A stretch of DNA of 64,000 nucleotides. Source: Halobacteriovorax sp. HLS. Its GTDB lineage: Bacteria > Bdellovibrionota > Bacteriovoracia > Bacteriovoracales > Bacteriovoracaceae. This document shows positions 17,834 through 26,564 of this stretch, piece after piece. A model generated the notes under the pieces. The model searched no databases. It had not been told where the DNA came from and was given only the letters and a program-made list of their open reading frames with translations. Positions within the stretch are counted from its first letter, which is position 1; the number at the start of each line of letters is the position of its first letter. The DNA lies in the NCBI RefSeq assembly GCF_004006665.1, contig NZ_QOCL01000014.1:558001-622000 (forward strand), in the 5' to 3' direction. The position numbers and the translations under genes are program-made.

Positions 17834-18427
17834 ATGAATCATAAAGTAGGTTATGCCGCTGCATTCGCACTAGGTGCTATCTTTGCCTTCTCTACAACAT
17901 ACACAATAATGGATAATGCTAATAAACTTGAAAGAGAAGAATTAGTTAGACTTAAGAAGGCCATGTTAGAACAACAGGGTGGGATACATATTCCTAATCC
18001 TTTTGCTGGTATGGGCGCTGGTCTCGATAAATTAAAAAAACAAATGCAAGACATGATGGAAGAAGAACAAAAGAGACAAGAAGAACAAGATACTCTCTTT
18101 GGCTCTATTGCAGACTCGATCGGAAATATTGGTTCGGCCTTTGATGTAGGTAAGGTCGAACGCAGAGAAGATGAAAACTTCTATTACTATGACCTAGAAG
18201 TAGGAAGCTCTGAAAATAATAAGATAAATGTAAATATTGAAGATTCTCAATTAATTTTGTCTGGCACTATCGAAAAAATAAATGATGAGGGGAGTTTTAA
18301 GAGTTCTTTTTCATCTAGCTTTAACAAGTCTTTTCCCGTTCCAGCTGATGGAGATGCACAAAAAATGTCAGTTGATCAAAATGCAAAAGAAGGCTTTCTT
18401 GTAATCAAAATTCCTAAGAAAAAATAA
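17834..18427 (+). CDS. Membrane-anchored Hsp20-like small heat-shock protein
   Basis: A 197-residue protein starting with a hydrophobic segment (about 5-27, A-A-A-F-A-L-G-A-I-F-A-F) and then a charged helical linker rich in Glu/Gln/Lys (40-75). The C-terminus (about 115-195) has the alpha-crystallin pattern: F-Y-Y-Y-D-L-E-V, then I-N-V-N-I-E-D-S-Q-L-I-L-S-G, and finally G-F-L-V-I-K-I-P. Small heat-shock proteins hold unfolded proteins; a membrane-tethered one is unusual. AAAGGGGGATATTTC precedes the start. Confidence 0.7.
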   Translation: MNHKVGYAAAFALGAIFAFSTTYTIMDNANKLEREELVRLKKAMLEQQGGIHIPNPFAGMGAGLDKLKKQMQDMMEEEQKRQEEQDTLFGSIADSIGNIGSAFDVGKVERREDENFYYYDLEVGSSENNKINVNIEDSQLILSGTIEKINDEGSFKSSFSSSFNKSFPVPADGDAQKMSVDQNAKEGFLVIKIPKKK

Positions 18428-18428
18428 A

Positions 18429-18456
18429 GGGGAAGAGGGAGAGAGACCTCTTCCCC
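18429..18456 (-). terminator. Terminator hairpin between convergent genes
   Basis: A 10-bp GC-rich stem (GGGGAAGAGG / CCTCTTCCCC) with an 8-base loop. Read on the minus strand it is followed by TTTATTTTTT, the pattern of an intrinsic terminator for the GST gene; it may also act for the small heat-shock gene. Confidence 0.7.
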
Positions 18457-18466
18457 CCTATAGGCA

Positions 18467-19117
18467 TTATCGAGACAAATAAACTTCTGCATCAAAGAGG
18501 AAGGCAACCATTCTTTGAGAGAAGTCACTTGGGACAGATTCTAGTACGTAAGGTTTTTCCAGATGTTCGAGGCCTATATTTTTCAACTTTGGCTTATCTG
18601 ATAAAAAGCTTGTTTTATAGTGATCATCTAAGAGTTTAGTTCTCTGTATGATCGGGAGTATACAGGTATCGGCGAGAGTGAAACCTGAATCATCGAATGT
18701 TGTATCTCCTGTAATATTCTTTTCAAGTCGATTAAGTTGTCCTTGAAAAATTTCTTTACGCTCATCGTAGTCTTCCTTTGTTTTCGACATAGTCATTGAA
18801 TACCATGAAGAAGTTAGTGTGCTTGTAAATTCAATCCATGCTCTTATTTGAGCTTTTTTCAGAGGATCCTTTGGAAGGAATTCTCCTCCGGTGGTCTCAT
18901 CTAAGTATTCATTAATGACGGAGCTCTCAAAGAGAATATCGTCACCAACTTTTAAGCAGGGTACTTTTCCTAGTGGAGAAATATTTAGAAACCACTGAGG
19001 CTTATTCTTTAAATCAATATTAGTGACCTTGTGATCCACTTGCTTTTTTAATAACGTTATTCTTGAACGTTGAACAAATGGACATAAGTCAAAGCTGATT
19101 AATTCTAAAGTTTTCAT
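18467..19117 (-). CDS. Glutathione S-transferase family protein
   Basis: A 216-residue protein with an N-terminal thioredoxin-like GST domain. The glutathione-binding region S-P-L-G-K-V-P and F-E-S-S-V-I-N-E-Y-L-D-E is clear. The early C-P-F-V-Q-R-S pattern resembles omega/beta-type GSTs that use Cys. It is probably cytoplasmic and its substrate is unknown. It is divergent from the MATE transporter gene across a 119-bp gap. Confidence 0.85.
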   Translation of the reverse strand: MKTLELISFDLCPFVQRSRITLLKKQVDHKVTNIDLKNKPQWFLNISPLGKVPCLKVGDDILFESSVINEYLDETTGGEFLPKDPLKKAQIRAWIEFTSTLTSSWYSMTMSKTKEDYDERKEIFQGQLNRLEKNITGDTTFDDSGFTLADTCILPIIQRTKLLDDHYKTSFLSDKPKLKNIGLEHLEKPYVLESVPSDFSQRMVAFLFDAEVYLSR

Positions 19118-19236
19118 GTGACCTCCAAGTCATTTCCTAAATCCAGTATAGGCGAATCAATTTAAAAGATTGTTATGTCGAAGTGATTCGTTTGTTAAGA
19201 TTGTGCAAAGTTTTTAATCAATGATACAAATAATCT

Positions 19237-20589
19237 ATGAAGGCCCGTTTGACGCAAGGGGATATCTCAAAGCAACTCATAGATTTAGCAATTCCTATGA
19301 TCTTGGGAGTCTTTTCAATCATTATTTTTAATATTGTTGATACTTACTTTATTGGTAAGTTGGGCACGCGCGAACTCGCCGCAATAGCATTCACTTTTCC
19401 TATTCCACTTATTGTTGGTTCTGTAGCATTTGGTATAGGAATCGCTGCTACATCCTTTGTTTCAATGGCCCTTGGGTCAGGAAGAGCGGACCAAGTTGCA
19501 AACTTCGCAACAGATAGCCTCTCGATGGTTGTTATATTAGGAATAATTCTACTTATAATTGGTGAGCTAACAATCAGACCACTATTTCTCTTTATGGGAG
19601 CAAGTGAAGACTTAATACCACTTATCAAAGAATATATGATGATTTGGTACGCTTCTATTCCTCTAATAGTTGTTCCAATGACAGGTAATAGTATTATTAG
19701 AGCAATGGGAAATACTAAATTTCCTGCAATTGTGATGACTGTGGCAGGCGTTGTTAACTTTATCTTTGATCCGCTTTTAATTTTTGGTATCGGACCATTT
19801 CCTGCTCTAGGACTTAAAGGTGCCGCCATTGCAACTGCAATAGCTCGCTTTTTTACTTTCTTAGCAGCAATGTATTTCTTGCACTACAAGTATAAGGTTC
19901 TTGTAAATCCATTTAGAGGTTTCAATAAAGTGATCGGCAACTGGATAAGAATTTCTCAAGTGGCCATACCAGCCTTTTTAAATAATTTGATAAATCCTAT
20001 TGCGATGTTTGTTCTTACTAAGTTAGTGGCAAAGCATGGGGAAAATGTTGTTGCTGGTTTTGGAGTTGGAACTAAGGTTGAGTCTCTCTTTGCAATTGTT
20101 CTTATTGGAATTGCCGCCTCTCTTTCTCCATTTGTAGGGCAAAACTATGGTGCACGAAAATATTCACGTATAACTAAGGCACTATCTCTGGCCAATAAGT
20201 ATTCGACTGCTTGGATTTTTATTTGCTCTGTTATGATGATTTTCTTTGCCGATAATGTCGCGGCGATCTTTAATGATGACCCTACGATAGTTAAGGTCGC
20301 AGGAACTTATTTGAAGATTATGATCTTCTCGATTATGGGGCTGGCCATATTACAAAATACTGTCTCTACACATAATGCCATAGGAAGATCTAAGACTTCT
20401 CTACTATTAAATATTTTAAGAATATTTATTATTCATATTCCTCTGGCCCTCATCTTAGGAGAGTTGTATTCCTACCAAGGAATTTATTGGGCAGGGTTTA
20501 TTGCAAACTTCTTGGGGGGAGCAATTGGATTTTACTTTTTAAGAAAGCTCAATAAGAGCTTCCCTAAAGACGTGGAGAGTTCTTCTTAG
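19237..20589 (+). CDS. MATE-family efflux transporter
   Basis: A 450-residue inner-membrane protein with about 12 hydrophobic segments in two related halves. It shows D-I-S-K-Q-L-I-D-L-A-I-P-M at the start and P-L-L-I-F-G-I-G-P-F-P-A-L-G-L-K-G-A-A-I-A-T near residue 190. MATE transporters export drugs or metabolites using sodium or proton gradients. Its 3' end overlaps the convergent GST-like gene by 26 bp. It lies between two different GST-family genes, which hints at a detoxification role but does not prove it. Confidence 0.93.
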   Translation: MKARLTQGDISKQLIDLAIPMILGVFSIIIFNIVDTYFIGKLGTRELAAIAFTFPIPLIVGSVAFGIGIAATSFVSMALGSGRADQVANFATDSLSMVVILGIILLIIGELTIRPLFLFMGASEDLIPLIKEYMMIWYASIPLIVVPMTGNSIIRAMGNTKFPAIVMTVAGVVNFIFDPLLIFGIGPFPALGLKGAAIATAIARFFTFLAAMYFLHYKYKVLVNPFRGFNKVIGNWIRISQVAIPAFLNNLINPIAMFVLTKLVAKHGENVVAGFGVGTKVESLFAIVLIGIAASLSPFVGQNYGARKYSRITKALSLANKYSTAWIFICSVMMIFFADNVAAIFNDDPTIVKVAGTYLKIMIFSIMGLAILQNTVSTHNAIGRSKTSLLLNILRIFIIHIPLALILGELYSYQGIYWAGFIANFLGGAIGFYFLRKLNKSFPKDVESSS

Positions 20590-21139
20590 TTCTTTCAAAA
20601 CTCGAAAAAGAATTTCTAAAATTTTCTAAATTCTTAAACTCTTCCAGTGAAACCAATTCTCGATATGCAATCCAATCAAGTAGACAGAAAAGACAAACTT
20701 GAACATAATCCGACTCATCTAATTCAAAGAGAGTGATCTCTTTTTCAAAGAACCTTAGAGTGTCTTTGATTCTCTTATATTGATTGCGCATGAAAGTATT
20801 TTGAATATCATTAAAGCCAGATGAATTAAGAAGTCTTACGGAGACAAGAGAGTCGTTTACCTCATCGATGAAGGTAAGTAAGTTCTCTTGATGAATTGTA
20901 AGCGCTTTTAATGAGAGCTTCTTTGCCAGATAATTATAAATCTGTCTTGAGTCATAGATAATTGTGTCTTGGTCTTTTAGAATAGGAATTCTTCTTACTG
21001 GTGAAATCTTTAAGAGTTTCACTTGGTCCTCATTATTCATCAGATCAATAACTTCAAAGTGAAAATCAACGTCATGTAAAAGGATTCGAATTCTTCTTAC
21101 ATAAGGTGAAGGAATCGATCCGTAGAGTGTTAAGCTCAT
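20564..21139 (-). CDS. Glutathione S-transferase-like protein
   Basis: A roughly 191-residue protein with an N-terminal thioredoxin-like GST domain (L-Y-G-S-I-P-S-P-Y-V-R-R-I-R, then I-S-P-V-R-R-I-P-I-L and Y-D-S-R-Q-I-Y-N-Y-L). I start it at the ATG at 21139, which gives the usual GST beginning; an upstream TTG at 21166 would add nine residues. The C-terminal domain is short and helical. It overlaps the end of the MATE gene. Confidence 0.8.
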   Translation of the reverse strand: MSLTLYGSIPSPYVRRIRILLHDVDFHFEVIDLMNNEDQVKLLKISPVRRIPILKDQDTIIYDSRQIYNYLAKKLSLKALTIHQENLLTFIDEVNDSLVSVRLLNSSGFNDIQNTFMRNQYKRIKDTLRFFEKEITLFELDESDYVQVCLFCLLDWIAYRELVSLEEFKNLENFRNSFSSFERTKKNSPRL

Positions 21140-21378
21140 ATAATTTGTCTCGAAAATGTTGCGCAACCTTGTGAACTGTTTAAGAAAACAGCTTTAGAAC
21201 TTACTCATTCGTTGCTTCTAAAAATTCTTTCACGCTCAAAAGCAGATGGCAAATCTCAGAGTAATCTATAAGTGGTTGATTTTAAATATCTATAAATTAT
21301 GTTTTCTATAGAAAAGTTACACTTTTAATGAAGATTTTTTTAAAACTGCTATAACTAGTGCCTTAACAGGGAAAACCT

Positions 21379-23046
21379 TTGAAATTAGTAATATTGCTCA
21401 CATTTATTTTAGTATTAGCTTCTTGTGGATCCAAAAAAGAGGAAACTCATTCGAATGAATTATTTTCTGGTGGAATCTACGGAGGGGTTGAAGTTAGTGC
21501 AAATAAATGGAGCAATGTTATTGGTTTTGCAAAGAAAGACTCTGATGGAAAATTAGAAAGTACTTTCTGTAGTGGTACGCTAATCTCTAAGACACGAGTC
21601 CTCAGTGCTGCTCATTGTTTCAAAAAAAGTCCTTACTACTATATTAATAAAGTTGTTGTTACTAGGGACAGTATTAGCGCAGAAGCGCCACGAGTGAGAA
21701 AGATTAAATCTATTACTAAACACCCTTTCTATAAGGGAGCGGATAGTGGATTTGATTTTGCTGTTGTAGAGCTTGCTGGTGAATTTGATATTGAAGAAGA
21801 TCAATTAGTTCCAAATTCTAAGATGACAAATTTCTCAATTGGTCAGGATGTTGAAATTGTTGGTTTTGGAAAAAGAGAAAATGGTGAATCTGGAATTAAG
21901 TATGAGGCGCTTACTCGAGTGAGAGAGAATCAGAAAATAGAGTTCGTTGCTGGTGGAGAAGGTAAAGATACTTGCTCTGGAGATTCAGGAGGCCCTGTCT
22001 TTACTAAGAATGAAGATGGTCGTTATGAATTTGTCGGTATCACTTCGAGAACTCCAGATGAGGCCACGGCCTATTGTGGAGATAAGACTATTTATGGAAA
22101 AGTTGCTGTTGCAATGAAATGGGTTAAGGCCTACGAGTTAAATCTTAAGGCCAAAGAGTTGAATAACCTTGAGTCCATTGAGATTTTAAAGCAGTCGCAA
22201 TTACTTTTTAGCAATTATTACGATACATATATGTTGATAGGTAAAATATCTTTTGAAAATGATCTCTATGCTGAGGCGAAGAGGGCCTTTCAAACGGCGA
22301 ATCAGTTAAGACCTAAGCTTAATACTCCTTTAGAATATTTGCTAAAGATCGTTCAAGCACAGGGAGATATTGATCATGAAAGACTTGTTCTAGGAAGGCT
22401 ACTTGTTTTAAATCCTGCCCAGTACAAATACTTTGAAAGACTTAGTGAGATAAGCTCTACTGAAAGTGCTCTTTTAAATAGAGGTGTTGGATATTTCAAA
22501 AAGGATAGACTAGCATTTGCTTATCTTGATCTGGAAAACTTAGGGACAACTTCTGCAAAATTTCTTTTAAGTTTTATATCATTAAAAATGGAAAACCCTG
22601 AAGATGCACTTAAGCATATGATGTCTATTACAGATGATAATGTCATTATTGTTGATATAGCCGATAGAAATAATGATACTTACTTAATTGCCGCAATTTA
22701 TAAGGGAAATCTTCAGCTTGTTAAAGAAGTTCTAAGACTGGGGGCCAATAGAAATGTCTTCGATGCTTATAATAATTCTCCAACGGCACTTGCGTGGTGG
22801 TCTCGAAATCTTGAGATCTTAGACTATCTTATTGAGCAGGGATTTGATTTCAAAGTTGAGGACTACTTCGAGCAGTTCCTAAGTCTTGTAAGCTCACAGA
22901 AGATTAAGGAAGTTCGATTTCTTCTTAAGCACGGAATGGACCCAACAATTGTTGGGCCAGATGGTGTTTCCGCAGTTGAACTGGCAAAAGAGACGCGAAA
23001 TCAGGAACTTATAGACCTGATCAGTCTCTATACATCATTGAATTAA
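21379..23046 (+). CDS. Trypsin-like serine protease lipoprotein with TPR and ankyrin-like repeats
   Basis: A 555-residue protein starting at TTG with a lipobox signal (L-V-L-A-S-C-G). Residues 30-240 form a chymotrypsin-fold protease with a complete triad: His79 in S-A-A-H-C, Asp126 in D-F-A-V-V-E-L and Ser203 in C-S-G-D-S-G-G-P. The remainder has TPR-like helices (about 260-400) and ankyrin-like repeats (about 430-550, such as L-I-A-A-I-Y-K-G-N-L-Q-L-V-K-E-V-L). The combination suggests an envelope protease with a built-in protein-binding scaffold. Confidence 0.85.
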   Translation: MKLVILLTFILVLASCGSKKEETHSNELFSGGIYGGVEVSANKWSNVIGFAKKDSDGKLESTFCSGTLISKTRVLSAAHCFKKSPYYYINKVVVTRDSISAEAPRVRKIKSITKHPFYKGADSGFDFAVVELAGEFDIEEDQLVPNSKMTNFSIGQDVEIVGFGKRENGESGIKYEALTRVRENQKIEFVAGGEGKDTCSGDSGGPVFTKNEDGRYEFVGITSRTPDEATAYCGDKTIYGKVAVAMKWVKAYELNLKAKELNNLESIEILKQSQLLFSNYYDTYMLIGKISFENDLYAEAKRAFQTANQLRPKLNTPLEYLLKIVQAQGDIDHERLVLGRLLVLNPAQYKYFERLSEISSTESALLNRGVGYFKKDRLAFAYLDLENLGTTSAKFLLSFISLKMENPEDALKHMMSITDDNVIIVDIADRNNDTYLIAAIYKGNLQLVKEVLRLGANRNVFDAYNNSPTALAWWSRNLEILDYLIEQGFDFKVEDYFEQFLSLVSSQKIKEVRFLLKHGMDPTIVGPDGVSAVELAKETRNQELIDLISLYTSLN

Positions 23047-23092
23047 TTACACTTTTGGCGATATTTATTCTGTATTCACGTATCTTAGTCAT

Positions 23093-24184
23093 ATGTATTT
23101 ATTAAGAATTCTTATTCTATCTTTACTTTGCATAAGTAGCTTCAGTGCTGAAATTGATAGCTATACTTATATCTCCTCTCATAAAAGTAGTGGAGTTAGC
23201 TTCATGAATCGATCGATTAATAAATGGCTAGAAGAAGCGACTAATCAATTAAATGCACAAGAGATCTCATGTCCTGAGAATGTTGAACAAGCACAAGACT
23301 TTTATGAAATTGTTAGAAAGAGTATTTCAAGACCGTTTGTAGGTCATAGTGTTGCTGTCTATTTTGATGAAAACCTAGCTGAAAATCAAATTACGAGAAC
23401 TCCTATGTGGAGGTCTATTTATAATCAAATGACTTGGTATGAGGGCTTCTCTTTAAACTTGAAAGGACTCTTAGGAGTTACTGTAGATCGAGGACGAAAA
23501 ATTGGTGTAGATAAATTAGGACACTTCTTTGTAGAGGGGTGGGGATTTTATAAGAGGGCCTATTTAAAAGGTGAGAGTGGCGAAGTTAATATTGATAATG
23601 CTCTTAGATGGGGAAAGTTTACTGAGAGAACCTATTTTGGAATGACTACTACTGGAGTTTATTCAAATGCAGATCTCGTTGCAAATTATAATGGCATGAG
23701 ATTTTGGAATCAGCTTCTACTCTTTAATCCAGATCCAGTATTTAATCGTGGATCGCAAGAAATCAAAAGCCCTCTTTTTAGTTGTAGGGAAGGTAAGTGG
23801 AAAAGAAATAGATACTTCAGTCTCTATCCTTATTTAGATAATGGTTGGGATGAACAACGAAATTGCAATAGCTATGATTCTTACGAAATAGAAGAGCATG
23901 TTAAAATTCAAGCTGCAATGAAAATGGGATTTCATGAATTATCAAAGAGAGAAGGAAGGATATGCCCTCTTAAAGCAAATGACTGCAGTTATGAAATCAG
24001 AAAGTACGGAAAGTATGCTAAAGATATTCTTCATGAATCGTGTTTTGATGACTCTAAAGCTTATATTGTTGAGGTTCCAGAAATTAATCCTATGCACATT
24101 TTAGGAAATGGCCTTATCGGTAACTCTCAAATTTTATCACTTGAGGAATTTATCCTTCAAGAGTCTTCAAGACCATCTCTATAA
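23093..24184 (+). CDS. Exported protein of unknown function with D-K-L-G-H-F motif
   Basis: A 363-residue protein with a signal peptide. The segment V-D-K-L-G-H-F-F-V-E-G-W-G-F resembles the D-K-x-x-H motif seen in several uncharacterised envelope proteins (DUF2279-like), but I cannot assign a family. It has several cysteines in the C-terminal half. It follows the protease gene by 46 bp, so the two may be co-transcribed, and overlaps the convergent GrpB gene by 35 bp. Confidence 0.65.
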   Translation: MYLLRILILSLLCISSFSAEIDSYTYISSHKSSGVSFMNRSINKWLEEATNQLNAQEISCPENVEQAQDFYEIVRKSISRPFVGHSVAVYFDENLAENQITRTPMWRSIYNQMTWYEGFSLNLKGLLGVTVDRGRKIGVDKLGHFFVEGWGFYKRAYLKGESGEVNIDNALRWGKFTERTYFGMTTTGVYSNADLVANYNGMRFWNQLLLFNPDPVFNRGSQEIKSPLFSCREGKWKRNRYFSLYPYLDNGWDEQRNCNSYDSYEIEEHVKIQAAMKMGFHELSKREGRICPLKANDCSYEIRKYGKYAKDILHESCFDDSKAYIVEVPEINPMHILGNGLIGNSQILSLEEFILQESSRPSL

Positions 24185-24671
24185 AGGAAGATTTCCCTGC
24201 TTGGTAAGCTTTCGGATCATCTTTGAATTTATCTCTTAATTCAATTTTTAACTTTTCATACTCTTTGGCAATTTTAGGTTCTGCTTTTAAGTAATCTCTA
24301 AAATCAAGATGATCGTTTATTCTTTCATTTCCTTTTTCAAAAATATGAATATGGCTTAGGTGAGTGAGCCCGTCTTTAGCCTTTCTTACAAAGTAGAGCC
24401 TTTGGGGAATACCAAATTCTCCCTTCCATTCAAGTCCAAGTCTTTCGAATTCATCTTTAAAATGAGAAATTTCATCTAAGGTATGAACAACGCAGAGAAT
24501 ATCAATTATTGGCTTGGCCATAATTGTAGGAATTGATGTGGAGCCGATATGATAGACTTCAATACAATTTGATCGAAGAACCTTTTCAAGGGCCTTACAT
24601 TCCTTTAAATAGAACTCCTTATACATTGGGGTATAAGGCATCAACTCAATAGTTCTCTTCTGTTCACTCAC
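24150..24671 (-). CDS. GrpB/UPF0157 nucleotidyltransferase-fold protein
   Basis: A 173-residue protein of the GrpB family, which has a nucleotidyltransferase-like fold. The motif Y-H-I-G-S-T-S-I-P-T-I-M-A-K-P-I-I-D-I-L (given in two parts: H-I-G-S-T-S and K-P-I-I-D-I-L) is diagnostic, with the G-S-T-S and D-I-L residues in the expected catalytic positions. H-L-S-H-I-H follows. The substrate is unknown. It overlaps the upstream-lying convergent gene by 35 bp. Confidence 0.88.
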   Translation of the reverse strand: MSEQKRTIELMPYTPMYKEFYLKECKALEKVLRSNCIEVYHIGSTSIPTIMAKPIIDILCVVHTLDEISHFKDEFERLGLEWKGEFGIPQRLYFVRKAKDGLTHLSHIHIFEKGNERINDHLDFRDYLKAEPKIAKEYEKLKIELRDKFKDDPKAYQAGKSSFIEMVLKTLEG

Positions 24672-24678
24672 TCAAGGC

Positions 24679-26013
24679 TCACTTTTTAATACCATTTTTA
24701 CAAGTATCTTTAACTCTATCATCTTCAGGTGGAAAACATACATGAATATGATCATTATGTCCTTTCATATAAGTTGCCTTTGTTGTTTTTCTAATCTTCG
24801 GATCATTAAAGAATAAGTTCTTTCCTCCTGCTTTGCTTAGCAGTTCAATGAAGCGCTTGGTCTTATCTTCGCTATACCTTTCCCATCCATAGCGTAGACC
24901 ATTGATCGTTTCATCATCATTACTTCTCATTGGTCTGATATCAATACATTCTCCGCTACCATGAGAGCTGTGGGCCCTCCAACTGACTGGGTGATAGAGA
25001 TCTCCAAATTGAACTTGGCAGCCAACTTCTTTACATTCTTTTGACCACTGCTCTAGTACTTTGTTGAAAACACAAAGAGGTGTTGCCTTTAAGAACGCAT
25101 CGGAGTGCGCTTTATCATCATTTCTATAGTGAAAGGAATTGAATGGTCCTTTGCCAGTTTCAAGATCAATAGGAACCTTTATCAATTCACTTCGTATAAC
25201 TGTTTTATTAGAACCTCTCCAACTTTGATTTGGAGGAAGTCTTTCGAGATCATCGATATCTAAAGACGGATCATCTCTTTTTAGTGTTTGCAGTATTTCT
25301 GAGACGGCATCAATCGATTCATTAGAAATAGGAGTCAGGGAGCTTGTAAATGAACAGGCATTAATATTTACATAATTTCTATCAATTTCATTTCCATTTT
25401 CATCTTTTAAAATCATCTTATACTTTTCAATACAAATCTCTTCTCCAGGAGTTATATCTTCTGTGCAACAATTAGTTGCTTTGAATTTCTTTCCTTCCAT
25501 ATCGAGACTAATATAGTAATTCTTATCAACATGAACGTTTGGGGAGTCGTAAACCGCAGAGTCTTTTGTCACAGCAAAAGTGTATTTCCCAGCGGACTCA
25601 ATGCTATGCTTATTTAACCAACCGATATCATCCTTCTTCACTCTTGGTTTTCCAGAAATTCCTGAAATAAGTGCTCTTAGTGAGTCTCTACTTCTTGATT
25701 TTGTTTTCTTTAATTGCTGCTCAGTAAGTTCGCTAGGGGTTTTTAATACACGAATAGGAAGTAGGTGATTCGAGGCATCTGATTGTTCATAAAGTTCTTC
25801 ATCAACGAGAACAATAGATCCTCTGGGAATATATTTTTGATTAACATTTGGTTTTTCAAAACTTTTAAAGTTTTCCCATATCTTATCACCTTGGCGGTAT
25901 TCATCACTAATATAAAAAGGAGGTTGGTCTAGGAGTACCTCACGACAGGTTAAATCCTCTGCCATAAGTGTCTGACTCGTTAGAAAAAGGGTTAGTAGTA
26001 ATTTAATCTTCAC
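24679..26013 (-). CDS. LAS-type murein endopeptidase-like exported protein
   Basis: A 444-residue protein with a signal peptide (ending L-M-A). The last 130 residues carry H-x-x-H-G-S-G-E-C-I-D-I-R-P and later G-H-N-D-H-I-H-V-C-F, the H...D...H-x-H zinc pattern of LAS-superfamily (M74/M15-like) peptidoglycan hydrolases. The N-terminal 300 residues are not recognised. It probably cleaves peptidoglycan cross-links in the periplasm or in prey walls (inference). Its start overlaps the end of the upstream small exported gene by 11 bp. Confidence 0.75.
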   Translation of the reverse strand: MKIKLLLTLFLTSQTLMAEDLTCREVLLDQPPFYISDEYRQGDKIWENFKSFEKPNVNQKYIPRGSIVLVDEELYEQSDASNHLLPIRVLKTPSELTEQQLKKTKSRSRDSLRALISGISGKPRVKKDDIGWLNKHSIESAGKYTFAVTKDSAVYDSPNVHVDKNYYISLDMEGKKFKATNCCTEDITPGEEICIEKYKMILKDENGNEIDRNYVNINACSFTSSLTPISNESIDAVSEILQTLKRDDPSLDIDDLERLPPNQSWRGSNKTVIRSELIKVPIDLETGKGPFNSFHYRNDDKAHSDAFLKATPLCVFNKVLEQWSKECKEVGCQVQFGDLYHPVSWRAHSSHGSGECIDIRPMRSNDDETINGLRYGWERYSEDKTKRFIELLSKAGGKNLFFNDPKIRKTTKATYMKGHNDHIHVCFPPEDDRVKDTCKNGIKK

Positions 26014-26437
26014 CTTCTATCTCCATTTTATATTCACAAACTTCAGTATTCTTATTTCGTACTAGTTTTATTAAAAGAGTACCACCTTTAAAGGAATAGA
26101 CCTCATCAAACCACTTCGTGAAATTGATCTTGGCAACACCTTTGTCAGTAAGTGTGGCCGAGATTTTTTGAACACCTTTTTTATCCTTATATATTAATTG
26201 AACCTCATCACTTGCTATGGCCTTTGTGAATTTCAAATTTAGATAATCTCCACTATTTGGAGAAAGCTCTTTAGGCATGACACTCCAGTGCTCAGTACTA
26301 ACGACTAAATTATCAACTCTTTTTTTAGAAAAGCTCTGTGCCAATATATTTTCTAATGAGCACGGACTATCCTGCAAGGCCAGGAGTGAACCTGAGTAAA
26401 GTGTTGCTAGTATAGTCAAAAATAGTATTCTTCTCAC
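26003..26437 (-). CDS. Small exported protein of unknown function
   Basis: A 144-residue protein with a signal peptide (L-T-I-L-A-T-L-Y-S-G-S-L-L-A-L) and a predicted beta-sandwich-like mature part with two cysteines. It overlaps the downstream LAS peptidase gene by 11 bp, which suggests a functional partner of that enzyme, for instance a chaperone or inhibitor (inference). Confidence 0.6.
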   Translation of the reverse strand: MRRILFLTILATLYSGSLLALQDSPCSLENILAQSFSKKRVDNLVVSTEHWSVMPKELSPNSGDYLNLKFTKAIASDEVQLIYKDKKGVQKISATLTDKGVAKINFTKWFDEVYSFKGGTLLIKLVRNKNTEVCEYKMEIEGED

Positions 26438-26564
26438 ATCTGTCTTATCGGCTAGAGGAAGCTAAATACTTAAAAATATCACAATGAAAGTAATTATATC
26501 AAGTACTTATTCTTATAGTTTTATTATATCAACTCATAAACTTATATTTCGAAAAGCCTAGTAG

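Noticed and set aside
26490-26540. Two TTATATCAA repeats as a phage or IS end
   Set aside because: They are short, direct, 30 bp apart and lie in a promoter region; a regulatory role is more likely than mobile DNA.
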